64,000 nt of DNA from Prosthecomicrobium pneumaticum (GTDB lineage: Bacteria > Pseudomonadota > Alphaproteobacteria > Rhizobiales > Kaistiaceae). The notes beneath the pieces were generated by a model. The model made no database searches. It worked only from the letters and a program-made list of their open reading frames with translations, and had not been told where the DNA came from. This document shows positions 45,846-54,610 of this stretch, in pieces. Each line of letters begins with the position of its first letter. Positions within the stretch are counted from its first letter, which is position 1. The DNA is taken from NCBI RefSeq assembly GCF_014199915.1, contig NZ_JACHOO010000001.1:1-64000 (forward strand), in the 5' to 3' direction. A program made the translations under genes and the position numbers.

Positions 45846-47339
45846 CTACCGCTCGATCAGGACCTTGACCTCGTTGCGCAGCCGGTCGGCGAAGCCGGAG
45901 AGGGCGCTCGATACCGTCTCGATCTCACCCGCGGCACCGCGGACCGTTCCGGCGATCGTCGAGACGAGATGGATGCTCTCGCTCACCGATTCGTTCGCGC
46001 TGGTCTGCCCCTCGACGGCTTCCGAGAGGGCGGTGAAGACGTCGCGCAGCGTGCCGACGCCTCGGGCGATCTCCTCGACGGCGCGCGCCGCGTCGCCGCC
46101 CGCCCGCTGGACGTTCTCGACCTGGCTGCTGATCTCCTTGGTGGCGTTCGCCGTCTGCAGGGCGAGTTGCTTCACCTCGGAAGCGACCACCGCAAAGCCC
46201 TTGCCGGCCTCGCCGACCCGCGCCGCCTCGATCGCCGCGTTGAGCGCGAGCAGGTTGGTCTGCGAGGCGATGCGCTCGATCAGGGCGGAGACGTTGCCGA
46301 TCCGCTCTATGCTCTCCACCAGCTCGGCGACGAGATGGTTCGCCGAATCGGCGCGGTTCGCCGCCGTCGCTGTCATCTCGCTCGCGGAGTGGATCTGCGT
46401 GCTCACCTCCCGGAACGAGCCCGACATCTCGACGGCCGCCGCGGCCGCCGTCGACGTCAGCGAGGCGCTGCGTGCCGTCAGCCCGTTCAACGTCTCGCTC
46501 GCCTGTTCCATCGTGCGCGAGGCACTGTTCATTTCCTCGACGACGGCCGTCACGCTGTTCGCCACCGCAACCGAATCGCTGACGAGCGCCCAGGTCAGCA
46601 TTGGGCCCTCATAGGCGCCGTCTGGACCCGTGAGGGCCGAGACCTTGAGGTCCAGGGTCTCCGGGCCGACCTGGATGCGGGCGTTGTGCGGCAGCCGCGA
46701 GGCATCGGCGAGCATGCGCCGCTGCATCTCCGGCCGCTTGTGGAACACGTCGATCGACGAGCCGATCAGCTGCGATGCCTTGATCGGCAGGTGTTTCTCG
46801 ATCCGGCGCAGCGTCTCGAGGCTGGTGGCGTTGGCATAGTCGATGACGAAGCCTTCGCGCGTGCAGGTCATCACATTGATCGGCATCTGCTCGACCATCT
46901 GGCTGAGACGCCGGTGCCGCTTCTCGGCCTCGATTCTCCCGGTCTCGACGCTCCAGACGAGCTGCGCATGGGAGACCGGCCCGCTGCGATCGGGCAGCCC
47001 GACGATCTCGAACTTCAGCGACTCGTCGCCGACCATGCTCGTCCGGACGAGCGATGCGTCACGGGTCCCGGCCAAGGCGGTCCGGGTGGCCGCGATGTCG
47101 AGGCCGAAAATGGAGAGATTCGCCCCCACGAGCCGGCCCTGTGGCAACCGCACGGCCTCGCCGATCTGCTCGACCAGCCGCATCGCCTCGCGGTTGGCGT
47201 ATTCGACAATGCCGCTGCCCACATCGCAGATCATCACGGCCGCCGGCAGTCTGTCGAGCAGCGCGGTCTCGAAACGGAGGCTCCGCGCGCGGCGACGAAG
47301 CGGCTGGGTGGCGGCAAGAGTCATGGAGGTCCCCGTCAT
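45846..47339 (-). CDS. Soluble methyl-accepting chemotaxis protein with two PAS-like domains
   Basis: 497 residues, no membrane helix or HAMP domain, so a cytoplasmic receptor. Two PAS-like modules lie at about 25-130 (LLDRLPAAVMICDVGSGIVEYANREAM) and 145-255 (MVEQMPINVMTCTREGFVIDYANATS). The signalling domain from about 275 carries the hairpin IASQTNLLALNAAIEAARVGEAGKGFAVVASEVKQLA; the canonical ARAGE is ARVGE here. The C-terminus ends in VKVLIER, with no CheR/CheB pentapeptide tether. It should feed CheA, which is outside the window. It may sense redox state or a small ligand through the PAS domains. Confidence 0.92.
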   Translation of the reverse strand: MTGTSMTLAATQPLRRRARSLRFETALLDRLPAAVMICDVGSGIVEYANREAMRLVEQIGEAVRLPQGRLVGANLSIFGLDIAATRTALAGTRDASLVRTSMVGDESLKFEIVGLPDRSGPVSHAQLVWSVETGRIEAEKRHRRLSQMVEQMPINVMTCTREGFVIDYANATSLETLRRIEKHLPIKASQLIGSSIDVFHKRPEMQRRMLADASRLPHNARIQVGPETLDLKVSALTGPDGAYEGPMLTWALVSDSVAVANSVTAVVEEMNSASRTMEQASETLNGLTARSASLTSTAAAAAVEMSGSFREVSTQIHSASEMTATAANRADSANHLVAELVESIERIGNVSALIERIASQTNLLALNAAIEAARVGEAGKGFAVVASEVKQLALQTANATKEISSQVENVQRAGGDAARAVEEIARGVGTLRDVFTALSEAVEGQTSANESVSESIHLVSTIAGTVRGAAGEIETVSSALSGFADRLRNEVKVLIER

Positions 47340-47397
47340 TACGGCCGGAGTGATCGCCGGCCCGCAGCGAGGCTCTGCCTACGGTTCGGGGCTTGCC

Positions 47398-49551
47398 TCA
47401 GGCTGGCGCCTGGGAGGTGCTCGCGCTGCGCTCCGCTGCGGCCTGCGCCGGTCCCGTCTCCCCGGCATCCGCGCCGCGCTCGGGAAGAGCGATCCGGAAC
47501 ACGGCGCCCCCGTCTGCATTGCCGGCGCTCAACAGGCCGCCATGTTCGCGCACGATGCCGAAGCTCACCGACAGACCGAGACCGGTGCCCTGACCGGACG
47601 GCTTGGTGGTGAAGAAGGGCTGGAAGACCTTGCCGAGCGCGGTTTCGGGAATGCCGCCGCCATTGTCCCGCACGGTGAGAACCACATGGGGCCGGCCGTC
47701 GATCGTCTCGCGCCCGATGTCGATCGCGATCGTGCCTTGCAGCCCCGGGACGCTCGCCCGCCGGCTGCGGATCGCGTCGCGGGCGTTGAGGACGAGGTTG
47801 ATCAGCACCTGCTCGATCTGCTCGCGTCGGCACAGCACGTCGAGCCGCTCGGCAGGCGGCACGAAATCGAGCGTGATGTCGTCGACCCGGGTTTCGGTGC
47901 CGAGCACCTGCAGCACGCCCTCGACGATGCCGGCGGCCTCGGCGGGCTGCAGGCCCTGCGGGCTCTCGCGGCTGAAGATGCGCATATGGTCGATGATCGC
48001 CTTCATCCGCTTCACCTGGCGCAGGATGCGGTCCAGCTTGTCCGCGGTGTGCTCCGCCGGCAGCCCGCCGCGCAGCCCGGTCAGCGCATTGTTGGCGGCC
48101 AGCCGGATGACGCCGAGCGGCTGGTTGATCTCGTGCGCCAAGCCGGTGACGAGTTCGCCGAGCGAGGCCATCTTCGACATCTGGTAGAGCTTGTTCTGCT
48201 GTAGCCGCTGTGCGGTCTGGTCGACGGCGAACACGACCACCGCGGGCTCGCCGCCCGCATCGGAGCGGGTCCGGTCGCGGATCTCGTCGAGTTCGGCGAC
48301 GACCAGTTGGATCTCGTATTCCTCGCCGTTCCAGGAAAAGTGCTCGACGGAGGTCGCGGGCACGCGGCCGGTACGAATGCGGTCGAGGAAGTCGCGGCGC
48401 TGGATGCGATCGACGATCAGGTCGGGCATCCGGCAGGTCTCGGACCGCCCGATCCGGGTCACTTCGCCATTCGCGACGAGCAGGACGCAGATGCCCGGAA
48501 CGCGGCTGATCGCCTCGAGCACCTGCGCCTCGCGCTGCTGCGCGCCCGCCTGCAGCGCCTGTTCACGCAGCGCCTCGCCGAGCGCCGCATAGCGCCGCAC
48601 CATCAGCGCGAGGGCGACGATGGTCACCCCGAGACCGGCGGCGAGGCCGATCACCCAGAGATAGAACTCGCGCGATTCGCGCAGAACCGAGGCGAAGCTT
48701 CGCGCGACGATGACGGAGACGGGATAGCTCTCCGACCGAACGACCGCCCCGATTCGCCTCACGCCGTCGCTGCCGACGCCGCCGTACCAGGCCGGATCCG
48801 GTCCATTGGCGGAGGGAAGGTCGGGCAGTGCCACGGCGGCGACCTCGCCGTCGAGGCGCCTGGCGCCCGGAGCGCTCGCCCGGATGACGCCGTCGTCCCC
48901 GATCAGTGCGACGAGCCCGTCCCCGTCCGGAACGAGTGCCTCGTAGAAGCGGAGGTCGGAAATCTCGTACGAGGCGGCGATGATTCCGCGCAGCCGCCCG
49001 TCCGGTGCCCGGAGGGCTTTCGAGAACTGCACGGACCATACCCCGGTGACGCGGCCGAAAACCGGCTTGCTGACGGCGAGGCGGCTATCCTCTGCGCCGG
49101 CCGACATGTGCTTGCGGATGTGTTCGCGGTCCGAGAGGTCGATGCGGCGGCCGGGGGGCACCAGATTGCTCGCGACGAGTTGCCCCTGCGCGTCGATGAA
49201 CGACACCTGGAGGACGGAGGTGGGCAGCTTCGCCGCCTTGAGCCGCCAGCGCATCGCCTCGGGGCTCGCGTCCTCCGCCACGCCGGCGAGCCCGTCGAGA
49301 AAGCGGTCGACGCCTTCGAACGTCCGCTCGAAATGCGACACGAGGACCAGGGCGAGCTTGCGCGTCGTCTCCTGCGCCTCGCGCACCTCGTGCTGTTCGT
49401 GGAACCTCATGATCAGCGACGCCATCGCGGTCGGCACGATGAAGGCGGCGACGAGCAGAATAGCGAGGAGCAGGCGGCGGCCGGAGCCATCGGCCGAGGT
49501 CCGGGCGGGAGGATCGGTCGCTGGGAGAGGGCGCGGAAGAGGCGTCGTCAT
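47398..49551 (-). CDS. Membrane sensor histidine kinase with double-Cache-like sensor
   Basis: 717 residues from ATG 49551. A membrane helix at about 25-46 (LLLAILLVAAFIVPTAMASLIM), a large periplasmic dCache-like sensor (about 50-315, including VLQVSFIDAQGQLVASN and SVQFSKALRAPDGRLRGIIAASYEI), a second helix near 322-345, a PAS-like segment, then the kinase core. The H-box is GLAHEINQPLGVIRLAAN with the phospho-His, the N-box VLNARDAI, and the ATP lid NGGGIP..GTGLGLSV. It is divergent from the molybdopterin-domain-like gene, with no adjacent regulator on its own strand, so its partner may be one of the receivers encoded at 52-53.7 kb. Confidence 0.88.
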   Translation of the reverse strand: MTTPLPRPLPATDPPARTSADGSGRRLLLAILLVAAFIVPTAMASLIMRFHEQHEVREAQETTRKLALVLVSHFERTFEGVDRFLDGLAGVAEDASPEAMRWRLKAAKLPTSVLQVSFIDAQGQLVASNLVPPGRRIDLSDREHIRKHMSAGAEDSRLAVSKPVFGRVTGVWSVQFSKALRAPDGRLRGIIAASYEISDLRFYEALVPDGDGLVALIGDDGVIRASAPGARRLDGEVAAVALPDLPSANGPDPAWYGGVGSDGVRRIGAVVRSESYPVSVIVARSFASVLRESREFYLWVIGLAAGLGVTIVALALMVRRYAALGEALREQALQAGAQQREAQVLEAISRVPGICVLLVANGEVTRIGRSETCRMPDLIVDRIQRRDFLDRIRTGRVPATSVEHFSWNGEEYEIQLVVAELDEIRDRTRSDAGGEPAVVVFAVDQTAQRLQQNKLYQMSKMASLGELVTGLAHEINQPLGVIRLAANNALTGLRGGLPAEHTADKLDRILRQVKRMKAIIDHMRIFSRESPQGLQPAEAAGIVEGVLQVLGTETRVDDITLDFVPPAERLDVLCRREQIEQVLINLVLNARDAIRSRRASVPGLQGTIAIDIGRETIDGRPHVVLTVRDNGGGIPETALGKVFQPFFTTKPSGQGTGLGLSVSFGIVREHGGLLSAGNADGGAVFRIALPERGADAGETGPAQAAAERSASTSQAPA

Positions 49552-49846
49552 GACAACAGGTAAACTCGCGGCGGGAGCGTGACCCCGTCGCGGCGAGTCC
49601 GGTCGACATCGGCGCCGCTCTTCTCCCCGATCGGGCGCGCGCATTGCGTGAACGTCACAAGACGACACTCCGAAGGTGCGGCTTCACCATAGACCACGAT
49701 AAGGGGCGGTGCTGACGGAAATCACATCCAAAATGGATCATTCGGCCGACGATCGATGCCGGAACGGTTACGATCGCGGAAGCATCCCGGTGGCCCCTGT
49801 GACAGATTGCGCCGCGACAACGGAAGGTCCCGGGCCGGAGGCGTCG

Positions 49847-50347
49847 ATGTTCGTCAGGTTGGCGGTCGCTTTGATGCTCTGGGTCGCATTGCTCGCCGGG
49901 GGGGCGAGGAGCACGCCGGCCGTCGCCGAAGAGCTCGCTCTGCGATGGCTCACGCGCGACGGCCGGGTGCTTGCCGAACGCACGTTGACGCTTTCCGATC
50001 TCGACGGGCTCGAGCAGTCGCGGATCGAGACCGCGACTCCCTGGACCGAGGGGCCTCAGGTGTTTACCGGTCCCTCCTTCGCTGTACTCGCAGGACTGAC
50101 GGGCGAGCGGCCGGCGGAGGCCGAGGTCGTCGCGCTCAATGATTATTCCGCGACCGTCCCTGCCGGCGACTGGTTCTCGCGCGGCGTCATTCTCTCGACG
50201 CGCCTGAATGGCGAGACGATGCGCGTCCGAGACAAAGGCCCTTACTGGGTGATGTATCCGATCGATCGCGACTCCCAGCTCGAACGCCAAGATTATCAGT
50301 CCAGAATGGTCTGGCAGGTCAAATCAATTGACTTCATTTCGGAGTAA
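49847..50347 (+). CDS. Periplasmic molybdopterin-oxidoreductase-domain-like protein without cysteine
   Basis: 166 residues from ATG 49847 with GGAGG at good spacing. A signal peptide covers about residues 1-27 (MFVRLAVALMLWVALLAGG..). The rest (ATPWTEGPQVFTGPSFAVLAGL, VVALNDYSATVPAGDW, GVILSTRLNGETMRVRDKGPYWVMYP) follows the small sulfite-oxidase-like molybdopterin-binding domain family. The mature protein has no cysteine, so the molybdenum-ligand Cys of catalytic members is missing and a binding or sensing role is likelier. Its last 20 bases overlap the next sensor kinase, suggesting that it acts with it. Confidence 0.8.
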   Translation: MFVRLAVALMLWVALLAGGARSTPAVAEELALRWLTRDGRVLAERTLTLSDLDGLEQSRIETATPWTEGPQVFTGPSFAVLAGLTGERPAEAEVVALNDYSATVPAGDWFSRGVILSTRLNGETMRVRDKGPYWVMYPIDRDSQLERQDYQSRMVWQVKSIDFISE

Positions 50348-52064
50348 CTTGCCGATCGGACTTCTGAAGGGGGGGCTGATCGTCACCTCGATCGCGCTGT
50401 TTGTCGCGACGGCGATGATCTATGTTTCGCAGAGTCAGCAGCGGGCGCTGATGACAGCGACGATCCGCAGTTCGGGCTGGGTCGCCTATCAGGCCGATTT
50501 GGAGTTCGTGAAGACCCAGTCGGCCTTCGCCACGGCGGCGCTCGTGCCGAGCGGCGAGTCGATCGACGCCCTCCTTCTCCGGCTCGAGATTCTGCGCTCG
50601 CGGCTGCCGGTGCTCTATGCCTCGGACGAGGGACGCATCCTTCGTGAGATCGTGGCGACGGAAGCGATCGTCAAGCCATTCGAATCGCAGCTCGATTCGC
50701 TCATCGACGAGGTCGGGCGGGTCGCGCCCTCGAACGCCGATGCGGCGGGGCGCTTGCGCGGTTTGGCCGAGCGGCTGCGCCCCCTCGGTCAGGTGCTTCA
50801 GAAGATCCTGAAGGAATCGGTCGCCTACAATCAGGAGATCTTCCGCCGCGAGCGGGCGCTCGAGCAGGCGCCCGGCATCGTGCCTCTGGTTCTGCTTTTT
50901 CTCTCCGGCGCGACTCTCGCCGTCATCCTCATTCTTCAGGGTCGGCGCGACCGTGTCCAGCTCGCGCAGATCGTGCAGGGCAAGGCCGCCATCGCCGCGA
51001 TGGAGGAGAACCTGCGCGCTGTGATCGAGGCGACGCCCGCCTGTATGGTGGTGGTCGACCCGCGCGACGATTCCGTGAGCTTCATGAACGGCAGCGCCGC
51101 GGCGCTCGTTTCCGATGCGCGCGACGATCCGGCCTGGCCCCGCTTCGTCCGGGCCGCCCGCGAGGCGGCCGCGCAGGGCCAAGGCAATCGCTGGGGCATG
51201 CTGTCGATGGCCTATGCGCGCGGCGCCGGCGATGTCGTCTCGTTGCGGGGCTCGTTCTGCCGGGTGCTCTGGGAGCACAGGCCGCAGCACCTGCTCGTTC
51301 TCGCCGACACCACCCAGGTCCGCAACGCCGAGCTGAAGGTGATGCAGGCGGCGAAGCTCGCGACGCTCGGCGAGATGGCGACCGCGCTCGCCCACGAGCT
51401 CAACCAGCCGCTCGCCGTCATCAAGATGGCGGTCGCCAATGCCCGGCGGCATCTTTCCGGGCTGGAAGGCGGGGAACCGGTATCCGCGAAGCTCGACCGG
51501 ATCTCGGCACAGGTCGATCGCGCGAAGCGGATCACCGATCAGGTCCGCCGTTACGGCCGCATGCCGACCGAGCAATTGCAGCCCTTTGCGCTGCGCCCGG
51601 CGCTCGAACTGGCGATCGGCTTCGTCGCCGAGCAATATCGTGCGGCCGCGATCCGGCTCGCGATCGATATCGACCTTTCGAACGAACTCGCCGTCCGCGG
51701 CGAGCAGACCATGTTCGAGCAGGTGATCGTCAATCTCCTCGTCAACGCCCGCGACGCCTTCGACAATCGCTCGGAGGCCGCGCATCCCGTCGTGCGGGTC
51801 ACCGCCCGGCAGGAGGGCGGCCGGGCGCTGATCGCCGTCGAGGACAATGCCGGCGGCATTGCGCCGGACATGCTCGAGCGGCTGTTCGAGCCGTTCGCCA
51901 CGACCAAGCCGACCGAGAAGGGCACCGGCCTCGGGCTCTCGCTCGCCCGCAGCGTGGTGCGCGACATGGGCGGCAGTATCCGCGCGGAGAACGCCGAGAC
52001 CGGCGCCCGCTTTCTGGTCGACCTCCCGATCTCCCCATCTTTCGCGGAGCGCAACGCCGCATGA
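50328..52064 (+). CDS. Membrane sensor histidine kinase, DctB-like kinase core
   Basis: 578 residues from a TTG at 50328; TTG 50349 is an alternative, so the start is uncertain. Membrane helices near residues 13-33 and 184-203 bound a helical periplasmic domain of about 150 residues. A PAS-like segment is near 228-325. Kinase core: H-box ALAHELNQPLAVIKMAVAN near 360, N-box LLVNARDAF, VEDNAGGIAP and GTGLGLSLARSVV. It is translated directly after the molybdopterin-domain-like protein and directly before a receiver gene, so ligand binding by that periplasmic protein is probably reported through this kinase. Confidence 0.88.
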   Translation: MTSFRSNLPIGLLKGGLIVTSIALFVATAMIYVSQSQQRALMTATIRSSGWVAYQADLEFVKTQSAFATAALVPSGESIDALLLRLEILRSRLPVLYASDEGRILREIVATEAIVKPFESQLDSLIDEVGRVAPSNADAAGRLRGLAERLRPLGQVLQKILKESVAYNQEIFRRERALEQAPGIVPLVLLFLSGATLAVILILQGRRDRVQLAQIVQGKAAIAAMEENLRAVIEATPACMVVVDPRDDSVSFMNGSAAALVSDARDDPAWPRFVRAAREAAAQGQGNRWGMLSMAYARGAGDVVSLRGSFCRVLWEHRPQHLLVLADTTQVRNAELKVMQAAKLATLGEMATALAHELNQPLAVIKMAVANARRHLSGLEGGEPVSAKLDRISAQVDRAKRITDQVRRYGRMPTEQLQPFALRPALELAIGFVAEQYRAAAIRLAIDIDLSNELAVRGEQTMFEQVIVNLLVNARDAFDNRSEAAHPVVRVTARQEGGRALIAVEDNAGGIAPDMLERLFEPFATTKPTEKGTGLGLSLARSVVRDMGGSIRAENAETGARFLVDLPISPSFAERNAA

Positions 52065-52462
52065 AGACGCAATCCACCATCCTCATCTGCGACGACGAGG
52101 AGGAACTGGCGCAGGAGCTCGGCGAGTTCTTTCTCCATCAGGGCTGGCGCGTCGAGGTCTGCTTCAGCGGCGGCGCCGCGATCGAGCGGCTGCGCGCGGG
52201 GCTCGCGCCCGACGTCCTGATCACCGATCTCCGAATTGCCGGATTCGACGGCGGCGAGGTGCTCGCAGAGGCGCACGCCCTGCCGCCGGCGCATCGGCCG
52301 ATCATGTCGATCATCATCACCGGCCATGTGCTCGACAGCGCGACCCATCTCGATTTCGGCTGCGACCGGCTCTATGTCAAACCCGTCGATCCCGACATCC
52401 TCCTCTCCGATATTCGCGGCTTCATCGCGCAGCGCGGAGAGATGGCCGAAACGGCCGGCTGA
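52061..52462 (+). CDS. Single-domain response regulator (receiver)
   Basis: 133 residues. A lone receiver domain: acidic pocket ILICDDEEEL, phospho-acceptor Asp in VLITDLRIAGFDG near residue 56, switch Thr in SIIITGH and Lys in YVKPVD. No output domain. ATG 52061 overlaps the kinase stop (ATGA). It likely passes phosphate onward or sequesters it, as in multistep relays with the second receiver encoded 390 bases on. Confidence 0.9.
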   Translation: MKTQSTILICDDEEELAQELGEFFLHQGWRVEVCFSGGAAIERLRAGLAPDVLITDLRIAGFDGGEVLAEAHALPPAHRPIMSIIITGHVLDSATHLDFGCDRLYVKPVDPDILLSDIRGFIAQRGEMAETAG

Positions 52463-52464
52463 AC

Positions 52465-52854
52465 ATGAGATCCGTCCGCCCCCCGTTCGCCCTTGACGAC
52501 GAGTGCCGCCGCGATCCGCTCATCGAGAGCGGGCCGGTGCACAGCCTCGACCTGCCGGTGAGCCGGGACACGATCGATCCGCAGCGGACGCGCAATGCCC
52601 GGCTCGGGGCGCGGCAGCCCCACGCCGTGCGGTCTGTTGCGGCACACGGTCACAGTCTGGGGTTGCGTGGCGCCGCGCAGGGGGGCGAGACCATTGACGA
52701 TCTGGCCCGCGCACGTCTCTATGGATTCGACGACATACTGGGGGTTCTGATCTCGCCGAAGCGCAGCGCCGACGGTCTCATGACGATGCTGGCCCGGTGG
52801 TCGGAGGTGGAGGCCCCCGTCGTGGAGGCTGGGGCAGGGCATTCCGGATCATGA
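52465..52854 (+). CDS. Uncharacterised 129-residue protein between two receivers
   Basis: I do not recognise it. It starts two bases after the receiver stop and its own stop overlaps the start of the next receiver (ATGA), which supports it being translated. The sequence (RPPFALDDECRRDPLIESGPVHSLDLPVSRDTIDPQRTRNARLGARQPHAV...) has no signal peptide or membrane helix. The second half, with ETIDDLARARLYGFDDILGVLISPKRSADGLMTMLARWSEVEA, looks helical. It could be a small phosphotransfer or adaptor protein; no conserved phospho-histidine motif is evident. Confidence 0.55.
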   Translation: MRSVRPPFALDDECRRDPLIESGPVHSLDLPVSRDTIDPQRTRNARLGARQPHAVRSVAAHGHSLGLRGAAQGGETIDDLARARLYGFDDILGVLISPKRSADGLMTMLARWSEVEAPVVEAGAGHSGS

Positions 52855-53657
52855 GCGACATCGCAGCCGAAAAACCGCGCGTTCTTCTCGTCGATGACGA
52901 CGCCGACATTCTGGCGGAACTGAGCGAGGGTCTGACCGCGCTGGGGCTGCCCAACCTGACGGCCGCAACGCCCGTCGCGGCGATCGATCTCGTACAGCGG
53001 AACGAAGACCTGCAGGTGGTGGTGACCGATCTGCAGATGCCGCGCATCGACGGCATGGAACTCTTGCAGAAGCTCGCGCTGCTGCGCCGCAAGCGGCCGC
53101 TCGCGACGATCATCATCACGGGCCACGCCTCGCTCGACCGGGCGGTGGGCGCGCTTCGTCTCAATGCGGTGGATTTCCTGCAGAAGCCGGTGCTCGCCGA
53201 GGAGGTTGCGCAGGCGGTGCGCCGGGCTATGGCGCTCGTCGAGGACGCCCAAAGAAATGCCGGCAATGCCGCTGCGCAGGCCGCGTCGGCGTCCAAGCTG
53301 CCGATGGCGGCCGGACCCAACTATCTGAAGGCGCTCGTCGCGGCGCGGGCCGACCGCGAGGCGATCTTCAAGTCCGACCTGTTCTCGGATCCGGCATGGG
53401 AGATGCTGCTCGACCTCGCCGTTGCACAGGCATCGGGCCGCCCGATCTCGGTCACCAGCCTCTGCATCGCGTCGGGCGCGCCGACGACGACGGCGCTGCG
53501 GCGGATCGACGAGCTGAAGGAAGCCGGGCTGATCGAGCGGCGGCCGGATCCGCAGGATCGGCGGCGCATCATCGTCGAACTGACGGAAGGGGGACGCGCC
53601 CGGATGGACGCCTTCGTCAAGCGGCAGGCGGAACGTCTCGGCTTGCCGCTCGATTGA
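52851..53657 (+). CDS. Response regulator with MarR-like winged-helix output
   Basis: 268 residues. Receiver at 9-130: VLLVDDDADI, phospho-acceptor Asp in VVVTDLQMPRIDGME near 61, IIITGHAS and FLQKPV. After a linker, the C-terminal part (about 175-268) reads EMLLDLAVAQASGRPISVTSLCIASGAPTTTALRRIDELKEAGLIERRPDPQDRRRIIVELTEGGRARMDAF, a MarR-type DNA-binding fold with its wing. A receiver coupled to a MarR-like domain is uncommon among response regulators. It should be the transcriptional output of the adjacent kinase. Confidence 0.88.
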   Translation: MSDIAAEKPRVLLVDDDADILAELSEGLTALGLPNLTAATPVAAIDLVQRNEDLQVVVTDLQMPRIDGMELLQKLALLRRKRPLATIIITGHASLDRAVGALRLNAVDFLQKPVLAEEVAQAVRRAMALVEDAQRNAGNAAAQAASASKLPMAAGPNYLKALVAARADREAIFKSDLFSDPAWEMLLDLAVAQASGRPISVTSLCIASGAPTTTALRRIDELKEAGLIERRPDPQDRRRIIVELTEGGRARMDAFVKRQAERLGLPLD

Positions 53658-53707
53658 CGGGCGGGCCTCGGCCCCGCCTGACCGGATCGTCTTCCCGCAG
53701 GCGAAAC

Positions 53708-54376
53708 TCAGCCGACGAACTGGTAGCCGAGATAACGCTTCGCGTCGATCACGTCGAAACCGATCTTCAGCCGCAGCTTCTTGCGCAGCTTGCTCATATG
53801 GCCTTCGACGACGCTTTCGTCCACATCGTCATTGAAGATGCCATAGATCGTATTGAAGATCTGGGTCTTGGTGACCCGGCGCTTGTTGTTCTTGACGAGG
53901 TATTCGAGGATGTGCCGCTCGCGTCGCGGCAGAGGCAGCGGCTCGCCGTCGATCTCCGGGTCGCGGCCATCGAAAAACACCTTCAGCCGACCGCTTTCGG
54001 TCGGTCCGTTACTGGCATTGACGCGCCGCCAGATCGCATCGGTGCGGGCGACGATCTCACGCACGTGAACGGGCTTGCGTACGACGTCGTCGATGCCGGC
54101 GGTGAAGAGTTCGAGCGTCTGGGCGAGGCTGCGCTGGTCGCTGAGTGCCAGAACCGGCGCGCGGCTGTGGGTGCGGATCACTTCCGGATAGGTCGGACGG
54201 CGATCGAAGTCACCGAGCAGGAAGCCTTCCACCGCGGCGAGATCCTGATCGGAAGCACTTTCGATCCAGCCGCGAAATTCATCTTCGCCAAGACCGACGC
54301 TCGAAAGTCCTTCCTGTGAAAAACTCGACACGTAACTGTCACGAACGACAGAGCGCTCATCCACGATGACGTACAT
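53708..54376 (-). CDS. ftcR: Flagellar transcriptional regulator FtcR/Rem-like
   Basis: 222 residues from ATG 54376, chosen over ATG 54382 because GGGGA is six bases upstream and relatives begin MxVxVDER. The receiver-like N-terminus (MYVIVDERSVVRDSY) lacks a convincing phospho-acceptor Asp in the usual third strand, while IDDVVRKPVHVREI keeps the Lys. The OmpR-type winged helix (VFFDGRDPEIDGEPLPLPRRERHILEYLVKNNKRRVTKTQIFNTIYG) closely matches Brucella FtcR and Sinorhizobium Rem. Those proteins activate the flagellar genes. It is encoded beside the motility block, which agrees. Confidence 0.9.
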   Translation of the reverse strand: MYVIVDERSVVRDSYVSSFSQEGLSSVGLGEDEFRGWIESASDQDLAAVEGFLLGDFDRRPTYPEVIRTHSRAPVLALSDQRSLAQTLELFTAGIDDVVRKPVHVREIVARTDAIWRRVNASNGPTESGRLKVFFDGRDPEIDGEPLPLPRRERHILEYLVKNNKRRVTKTQIFNTIYGIFNDDVDESVVEGHMSKLRKKLRLKIGFDVIDAKRYLGYQFVG

Positions 54377-54382
54377 TGCCAT

Positions 54383-54610
54383 TCCCCAACTATGACACTC
54401 ATCTTTGAGGCGCCCGCTTAATCTTTCGTCTTGGGGGCGCTGCAGTCGATGGGAAATGCTTAGGCTCCGAAATTAATCCACTCAATTACGTTTGCTTCGG
54501 ATCTGGCTTGTGCTTTCCATCCAATCTGGAAGTGTTGCGACGACCACCAACGAAAACGCCCTCCCGGATGAGGAGGGCGTTTGTCCGACGGCGGTCGGCG
54601 AGGAGAGCGA
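54383..54610. other. Intergenic region between ftcR and cheY
   Basis: A 228-base gap with lower GC than the genes around it. It holds the ftcR promoter side and the cheY terminator. I see no other gene or recognisable site. Confidence 0.5.
54554..54580 (-). terminator. Rho-independent terminator of cheY
   Basis: AACGCCCTCC (54554-54563) pairs perfectly with GGAGGGCGTT (54571-54580) over a seven-base loop. On the minus strand it is followed by TTCG. It lies 31 bases past the cheY stop. Confidence 0.8.
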
